Positions 8,001 to 17,000 of a stretch of DNA of 23,433 nucleotides are shown here, piece by piece. The position numbers and the translations under genes were made by a program. The stretch is from IMG/VR virus record IMGVR_UViG_3300005593_000011, positions 1 to 23,433 of that record. One strand, written 5' to 3'. This DNA comes from a virus. Position 1 is the first letter of the stretch, and each line of letters starts with the position of its first letter. The notes under the pieces were generated by a model. That model made no database searches. It was given only the letters and a program-made list of their open reading frames with translations, and was not told the DNA's origin.

Positions 8001-11000
8001 GTAAGCTAAAAATTCACCTAACTTGTGTGTCTCGTTCTTTGGATTGTTAAATAAAAAGTCATATTGTTCTTTTGCCATTTCCTTTGCTGCTCTGTCTTCA
8101 CTCTTAGGATCATTTAAAAATATCCTGTATCCGTCGTTAGCAGCTAAATCTTGTTTAGTCTGTCGGTATAGTTTTTCTACTCTACGTCTTAACAAAGGAT
8201 TTTTAGCTAATGCAACAGTAATTATGGCGTGTACAAGTTCATGAACATATACTTCCTGAGGAGATTGTGCATTCGTAGATAAAGGGCCCTGTCTACTTAA
8301 AGATACTCTTATTCTCTTACTGACCGGATCAAATTCTCCTTGAGTAGTTCCGTCTATCTCTTCTTGAGTAAACCGAATAGCTGAGGAATCTTTCAACCCG
8401 TCAGCTACTTTAGTAAGTACTCTTATTAATATTCCTGCATGTTTAGTTTGATCCTGATCATTTTCATAGTAATTCTCAGAATGCTCTTGCATATCTGCAA
8501 AAGTAGATAATATATTTTCTTTTGTAATATCTCCTACTAACTTTGTTATAGGATTATCTCTTTTTTGGTCAGGTAATGAAGAATAAAGAAGTCCTTTACC
8601 TTTTTTAGCTTTTTTAATCTCTTTCCTAAATGCTTCACTAATAGCCTGCTCTTCTTTTTCAAATTCTGAAGGTGTATTTCGAACGTCTTTAGGAACATCT
8701 TTAAAAAGTAAATCTACTAGATTAGATATTTTTAATCGGAGATTTTTTTCTTTGTCTAAGATTAGTTGCGTAGCTTCAAAGATAGCTTTTCTAGCCATAT
8801 ATAATTGACTAGAAATAACTCTCCCGCCTCGTTCAGAGATTTCGTCCTCTACTTTTTTTCGTTCTCTTTGGACGGCTTTATTTACATCATTAATATCTTG
8901 AACAATAAATTCTCTAGATTTTTTATCGCTTGATCTTGCATATTTATTTATGAATGCTTTAGTTAGTAGCCAGTTATCTACATCCTTCATTAGATTATTA
9001 TTGCCGTTCTCTATGTCCTTGGCTTTTGTTTTAGCAATAACAGCGTTCATTCGTTTTGTAATAGAATCTAGTACACTATATTCTCTGTTAAGCTTTACGT
9101 ACCACTTGCCATATGTAGTATTGGCTGCTTCTAATGTATTAGGATCTCCCATTACAGCGTCATGGAGCATGAGCACATGTGGGTGAGCTGCTAAAGTTTT
9201 AGTTAATATAGCCGCATCCATATTAATGATCATACGAATTAGTGAACTAACGCCAGGGGAAGTAAAAGTCATACGCTTCGGCCTAGTTCTAGCTGTACTT
9301 GTTCCCCCTGCAGAATTCCTAAACTCAATAGCAACTCTCTCGCTTGTACTATCAGACTCGGAGGGTTCTCGTTTAGTCAGATCTATAAAAGACTGGCCTG
9401 TTTGCTGTAAAGGTCCCTTGTATTGCGGTAATAGACTAATTAGTTCTTTTTTAATAAGTTCGTTAATTTCTTTTTCAGTTAAATTTGGTCTCTTCTTTCC
9501 AGTATCTTTTCCATTTTTATCACGAATAATCCGTGCTTCTTCTTGAGCCTTTTCGAAATGAGCCATGAACACAGCATGTAATACCTCTCCTGCTTGTATT
9601 GCCGCATCTCTAGCGTCTTTTGTGCCTAATAGAATACTTTCCAGTCCTAGTTGTAATCTTGGGCGTAATAAAGTAGATATTCGAGTAATGGCTACTGCAT
9701 CGTTAAGTAGCTCTTCTTTTACTTTTTTCGGGTTTACAAATGCTCCTCTAAATATTGCGACGTTATCAATAGCCCCTACTACTCTTAAATGTCCCAGAAA
9801 CGGTAGGACCTCTTCTTTTAGATAAGTATTCTTAGCTTTTTGAGTTTTAAGTTTGTGGTAGTATCTTTGATGTAAATCTAGTTGTACATACAATTCAGAT
9901 AGTATATCTCCTGCAATGCCTTCAGAGATACTCTTAGGACCGCCACCATACATAAAAATAAGAAATGGGTATTTAATAAGGTTACGCATATCCCCATTTT
10001 TAAGCGTGGGATACAATTCATTTAATGAATTATTTCTATCTATGTACTGACGACGATTAAAAGGTTTTTTGCTCTTTTGATCAGTATGAAAGGCTTCAGC
10101 CGTATCAACTCCGGAATATTCCTCAACCTTAGTTCCTACATCCTGATAAATATCAGGTTGATATGGATCATAAATAGTAGACGATTCTGTAAGACCAATA
10201 TGTGTACCTGTTTGTTGGCGCCGTAATTCGTTCCCTTCTTTCCCATACATAGGAAACTGAAGAGCGTTTTGAGCAAATCCACTAGATATGCCATCAATTT
10301 CTAAAACTACATCTGATTCAAAGTCTGTTTTTAGTATTCCCAGTTTGGTTGCCTTGACTGATTCTCCGGCTTCTGTAACATTACTACCTACTGTTAGTCC
10401 TTGAGCTAATCCTGTTAATCCATTCAATATGGATGATCCGTGATCCGCTTCGCCTAGGACTTCTTTGTTTTTAATGATTAATAGAAGCTTTGCTAATTTA
10501 GCTGGTTGACCTTTTTCATCTATATTTTGTATTGCGCTTACAGCTTCTAAAACATCTCCATCAGCTATTAAATAATCAAAAGCATCCAAAGCAGATGTCA
10601 GGTCATTTTTATCTATTTTAAATCCAAGGTTACCAACAACAGATAACTTGAATTTCCATAGATCTTTTTCGGTATATTTAACAGAAGCTTTCGTGGGCCT
10701 TACATAGTATCTATCAACTCCACTGGCTTGTGGATTAATAGTTCCAGAAGACTGCATCATAATGCGGTTTTGAATTTGCAGCTTATATCTAAAATAAAAC
10801 TTCTTTAATAGATTACCGTCTTCGTGATTGTGTGCATCTAAAAGACCATCAATTGCGTTAGTTTTATCTGCATTGGAGGCCTCAATAGATTCTCGGCGTA
10901 CATTATGATAAGTATCATCGACATGCTCTACTCCAGCAAGCTTATAAAGTGTGTCTTTCTCGCCTGCTTCATCTAATTTAACTGCTATACCTAAAGACTG

Positions 11001-14000
11001 TGTCCCTGTCCATGAAACATGTTGGTTTTCATCATTTCCCTGGAGGACACTAAGTACATCTTTAATTTCATTAGCTACTCCACCTAAAGAATTCTTTATA
11101 TTGTCAACAACTTTAGGAAATGGTTTTTGAGCTGGCTTACCTCCTTCTGTATCTACATCCGCATCTATAACTGTTAATATTTCTTTACTAGCATCAACAG
11201 TTGCTTTAGGAAGTTTAAGAGGAATTTCTTTTCCATTACTAGTTTTTTTAAGATTAAGTTTAATATGTTTGTATTTGTGATCATCGGCGTTATTAAAAAG
11301 ACGCCCTTCTCTCTCGGCAGGCTTAAAGTTCCACGATTTACCTTCTATATGAAGTCTAGATTCGTCTCCTTCAAATTCTACGGTTGGTTGTGTATACGAG
11401 GTTTTGTCTGTAAGAGTAAGTTTTTGGGGTCCGTGTTCTACCTGCAAGGCTAACTGTCCTAAAGCTACACTTAAATTATTATAGTAAACATCCGTATCAA
11501 TATCTTTTCCTGATATTTTTAAAATACTGATAATATTATTACCAATAGTAGACACCGCCTCCGTGTAAGAGTGTCCAATATTCCTTACTTGGCCCCGTTC
11601 ACTAGGAGAGAGCTGAGCATGATCTCCATATAAAAATATTTCTCTATCAAGATCACCCTTAAATCTAATATTAGTTGGATTTTGTTGAAGCCAAGTAATG
11701 GTGCCTAACATCATTCCAAATATTATTTGAGGCGGGAATTCTGTTACATTTTGATCTTCACTATAAAGTATAGATAACGGCTTATTAATAGCGGTATTGC
11801 CTTGTGGATTACCTTCTTTATCTAAAATTCTACCGTCTACACGTATGGCTTCATATTTTCTAGCATATCTTGAATATTCTTCTACTAGTTCAGCAGCACC
11901 TTCTTCTGATACACCTAAAGTGATAAGAGCTCTTTCTAGAGTCTTATACTGTTTTTTACCTGATGCATCTGTGATTGGAAGACCGCTAAATGCATGAGTA
12001 TCCTCAAATACAGCATCCGGGAGAGTATGAATACCATTGAGAGCTTTTTTATCTCGTATCTTACGAATAGTAATTAACTTATTAGCGTATACGCCTAAAA
12101 TGCCAAAGACATTTTCTAGGTTTTCAGCTACTCGCTCAATTACGCTTTTCCCACCTATACTTGCATGTTGTTTTGTTTTAGCTTTCTTTAATTGTTCTTC
12201 AGTAATAGTAGTTTCAAGCTGTCTAGTCTCAATTTTTGCTTCTAGAAAATCTTTATTGTCTGGTAATGCTTTTAAAGCCTCCTCAATATCTTTTCTCTCC
12301 GGGGATTTTAATCCTAATGCAGTAGCTAATGATTCTAATATTTCAAAATGTTTAGCTAGTACACTATCTTCTGCTAAGGTCCCATCTTTTGTAATAATTT
12401 CCGGGTATAAAACATGGAATGCCTGTTTACTTTGGGATTCCTTAGGTAAATGTCGGCTAATTGGTTTTTGTTTAGTTTTCTTAGCTTCAGGCTTTTCTAT
12501 TAGTATATCTGCGCTTTCGACTATCTGATCAAATAGTGTTGGAGGATACTTTTCGGTATCTTCCATTCCCACTAATTCGCGAATAGCCATTACAAATTCT
12601 GACCATAAAGATTTATATTCAGTCTCAAGAGCAGGAAGCGACATCATCAGCGCTTTAGCGTGTGGGCTAGTTAAAGCATATGTTATTAATTCTTCTACTC
12701 CAGGGTTGTTTCGAGTTTTTTCATCTCCAGGAACATCTAGACCTCTCATAAGATCTAGCAAGCGCAGTTGATCCGGATTTAACTGCATTCCCTTAATCTC
12801 TTTAGCATCACTAATAGTCTTTAAATGTGTAGCTATATCAAGTAATTGTTGTTTAGCAGCTTTTTGTTTACGGGTTATTGGCGATACAAAAAGAGCTGCT
12901 ACAGCTACATGAAAAAGTTCGTGTAGTAATGTTGTTTCGTTTACTCCTTGTCTAGCTAATTCAATAGAAATATTGGTGGTGGATATGCCTTCCTCTGTCG
13001 CCTCATAGTTACGCTGTGCTACACCAGCTGCTGTACTGCCATCCGGTAAAGGTATGCGGTCTTTATCAATAAATATAATAGGGATAGGAGGAATACTATC
13101 TTTAATTCGTTGGGCAAGTCTCTTATACAATACACCATCAGTATTATTAATTAACCATTCAACAGCATCCTGTGCTGTTTTAAACCCCTTTACTATTTCT
13201 GGTGTAAGTTTACCGTATTGTGTTTTATCTTCTGTAGGTGCCTCTTTAGTTGGACTGTAATCTTCGCTAAGTGATTCAATAAAGCCATCAGGTATAATAT
13301 CTTTTGCTTTAATTCCTTTAAAGTTCGTTTTTTTGTCTTGTACTGCCTTTCTTTTTGCAAGTTCTTTCCGAACAACGTTCCATATCGTTCGAACAATATC
13401 CCGTTCTGGTAGTACTTCGTAGTTCCAAGTTTCATTACCTTCTGGGGCTTTCTGTTCTTGCATTTCAGTAATTGCTTGCATAAGGACTGCAGTTGATTCT
13501 TTTTCACTTTTTTTCTCCGCTAAAGCAGTAAGTTTTACAAGCACATTCTCATAAGCTTTTTCAAAGTCTTCAGAAACATGAAACCATTCAGCACTATCTT
13601 TTACTTGTCGAGTTAAGGATTTTAATATCTGTAAAACGTTGCTGATTGTTACGTTTTTAGCAGCATTTAATATTTCAGCATCTTTAGCGGGACCTTGTTG
13701 CTGTTTCCAAACACCTGTCTCACCTTGTCTCTCATATCCTTTCTTCGTTAAGTATTTAGCTAACTGCACTTCTCCTATATTGTAGTTAGACTCAGCTAAA
13801 TGACCTGCCGTATCCATAATAATAGTGGCGCCTGCTTCTATTGCTAGATCTACATTCTTATAGTCCTCTTGTAATTTTCCGTATTTATCAACAGGTACAA
13901 CTCTGTTATTCCGTCTACCATTAGATGCTATAAAAATAATATCTTCAGCAGTGTATTCTCCTGTATTAGCTAATCCTTTCTCTTCATATATTGTTTTATA

Positions 14001-17000
14001 ATGACGTGTGGCTGAATTACCCCACCCATGACCAATAAATTGTGTAGCTACTTTAGTTTTAACTTGTTCTTTCTTTATGTGTTTGATTGCTGCAGGTAGT
14101 TTCTCTGTAATTATTTCAGCAAGTCTTCTCGTCATGTAGTCTTGTATTGACTCTGACTTGGTAGTTTCTGTTACTTTAACTCCGCGCCGTTTAAGTTCGG
14201 CAGTCATACTATCAATGTTCTTTTGCCACGTTTTATAAAAATTAGGCTTTCTATTCTCTTTATTAGCTTTATCTATCTGTTTTTGTAATGTAGCGATAGT
14301 CTCTTTAAGTCTCTTTATCGGCCATACTTTTTCATTAGAAAGGATATTATCTGGTTTAGGCTTGCTCTCTTTCTTTTTCTTCTTCTTTTTCTCTGGTGTA
14401 CGTGCATTAAATGCTAAGACTGCATATGCAAGTACTGCTTCTTTCTGTGCTTTCTCACTAATATTTTTAATTTGTTTTATTTCTTCTCTTTTTTCAACTA
14501 TGTACTTCTGCAGTTCTTTATTAGATTTAGTTTTAAATAATGCATCAAGACTATCTTGAGTCTTCTTGTTAAGAAGAAGAGCCTTCTTTAATTTAAATCT
14601 AACTTTAGCAGCTTTTGCTTGTTTTTCTTTTAATGCTTTACGCCTCGCATCCAGCTCCGCTGCTGCGAGGCTAAAAGAGGTTTCTCTAAATCCCTCAACA
14701 ACAGTTAGAAATTCGTTACCATATTCTACTTCAAGCCCTACTTTTTTAATTAATCTTTCTGATGTGTAATCAAATCCTTTTTTCTTTTCTTTAAAAATAG
14801 CAGTGACATACTCATTCTTTTTACGTGCAGCTCTAAAATCTTTAACAGACATAGTCTCTTCTGTGTACTTCATTACTCGTTCTTCGCCAACTGTTCCTCT
14901 TACAACACGAATACCTCTCTTTAACGCAGGTTTATTATAAGCAGCAGTAAATGCTTCCTGTTTTCTTTTGAGATTATCTACATGGGTACTCATTCTTTGT
15001 ATTGTTTTAGTAACTGCTTCTTCTGCTATTACTTTGTCTTTAACTTCAGCTACTGTCTTTACTATTTCATTATAGTATGTACGTATTCCTTTCCATCTAG
15101 TCCCAGGACCATCTACTACCTGAGAGTGAACTTCCCCCATTGTTGTTTGCTTCTCTATCTTCTCAAGTTCAGCTTGTTTATCCCTTCTGTTAAGCTCAGC
15201 ATTAATAAGTTTTATATCTTTAGCTTTCTTATTCTTTTTAGCAATTTTGAGTAGTTTTCTTAACTTAGCAGGTGTTTCATTAACTACTTTCCTAATACTA
15301 GTTAAAGGACCCTCTTTAAATCTAGGATCTACCTGGGCAAGCTCATCTTTAATTTTACTTAATATTTGATCTTGGGAATCCGTTAATTCTTTATATTTAT
15401 GGATCTCAGCTATTTTATTAAGAGCTTCATCTAATTCTGCGGGATCAGTGGCGGGATCTGTAAGTTTCCCAACGTCTATGGATTTTACTAGCTTATTGAA
15501 TTCTGTTTCTTTTAGTTCAGTGTATGTTCTATCATCTACCGGTTCTTGAGGGTCCTTGTCCTCGATAAATGTTCGTTTTACTCTAGTAGCTAATGGATCT
15601 AATCCTTCAGTTAACCCTTGTTTTTCCTCTTCTAATTTTCTTATTGCTTCAGAATCAATGAATCCTTCTTTAGCTCTAACTGCTTCTATTTCTTCATTAA
15701 TCTCAGCTATACGTGCTTCTTTACCCTCTTTAGTTTTTAAGAGCTTATTTTTATCTTTAGTCTCTTGTCTTTCTTTTTGTTCAGCTAATATAGCGGCTTT
15801 TCGTTTCTCAAATACTTCTTTAGGTAAAACCTTTTCTAAAGTAGCAGTAAGTTCATCCCGTCTTTTAACATCTTCTGCTATGTATTCTTCAAGTGTAGCC
15901 TCTGCCCCAGAATCATCTTTTCCTGCTTTAGAAAGCTTCTGTCTAATTTGTTCTAATTTTATCTCTCGTTGTTCTGGATCTTTAATATTTTCAAGACCTT
16001 CGTTTAACTCGTCTATTTCTCTTTGAATTAGTGGACCTTGGCCAGTTTCTTTAACTTTAATTGGCTTTTCAGAAGCTATTGCTTTATCTAAATAAGCTAA
16101 TTCCTCCTTTACCCTCCGTTCCTCTCTAGAGGGCGTAAAAGGCAGTTTAGCGGTGTTATAAAGAGCTTTACCAGTAACCATACCTCCAATACCGCCGACA
16201 GTACCTACAGCCTCAGCTAGCGCATCAAACCCTATTTGAGCTGGATCTGTTATTTTACCTGATTCAGCTAGTTGATCGAAAGTTGCAGTAAAACCTCCTG
16301 ACAGTCCTTCACCACCAAGAGCTAATGCAGCATTGCCCAGTCCTTTACCTACTTTACGTGTAAAGCTAGTTTTACTAATAGCTTTTTTAACAGCGTCTGA
16401 AGATGTATCAGTTATTTGTTTTAATATACCGGTAGCTCTACCAAATCTAGCAAATGGTATAGCTCTGACAGCAGCCATATCACCAAACTTTTCAGCTACA
16501 GTAGAAGCACCTGCAAAGAACTCAATACGCATACGCTCTTCAGTAGTAGGATCTTTGCCATGCTCTTTTATAAAAGTAGTTGTAATTTCTCTAGCTTTAG
16601 ATACTGCTAAAGTATATAAAACAGCAGCTTGAGTCATAGGGCCCCCAGCTGTAAAAGCAATCATATATGGGATACTTTCAAAACCCTGTTGGACTAAATG
16701 TTGCCAATCTTGGGTTAATGTCTTCCATAAAGCCGCAGGAATTCCTTCTTCTTTAGCAACTCGTTTATATGCTAAAGATACAGCTGTATCATCTGCGTGT
16801 TTGGTGGGGATATGAGATTGTACATTCTTTGATATTTCTTCAATTTTATTGTATGTTTTTGAAGACCTATGGACTTTGGCTTCTAATTCAGCAATAGTAT
16901 TAAATTTTTCAGATGTATTTACATATTCTGTATCAGCAGAAGAAAGTGGAACATCTTCTCTCATCGCTTTCTTTACTTTTTGGTATTTGGCTAGCTCTTC

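Noticed and set aside
12037-12528. 163-codon open frame on the plus strand inside the giant polymerase gene
   Set aside because: It lies antisense to a well-supported coding region, has Ser/Leu/Phe-rich composition typical of a reverse-strand shadow, and shows no ribosome-binding site or motif.
13193-13507. 104-codon open frame on the minus strand in another frame of the polymerase gene
   Set aside because: It lies wholly inside the giant gene in a shifted frame and is Lys/Gln-rich; the long main frame continues without a break, so no frameshift is needed.
15556-16026. 156-codon open frame on the plus strand
   Set aside because: It is an antisense shadow of a Lys/Glu-rich coiled-coil region, which reads as Ser/Leu/Phe on the other strand.
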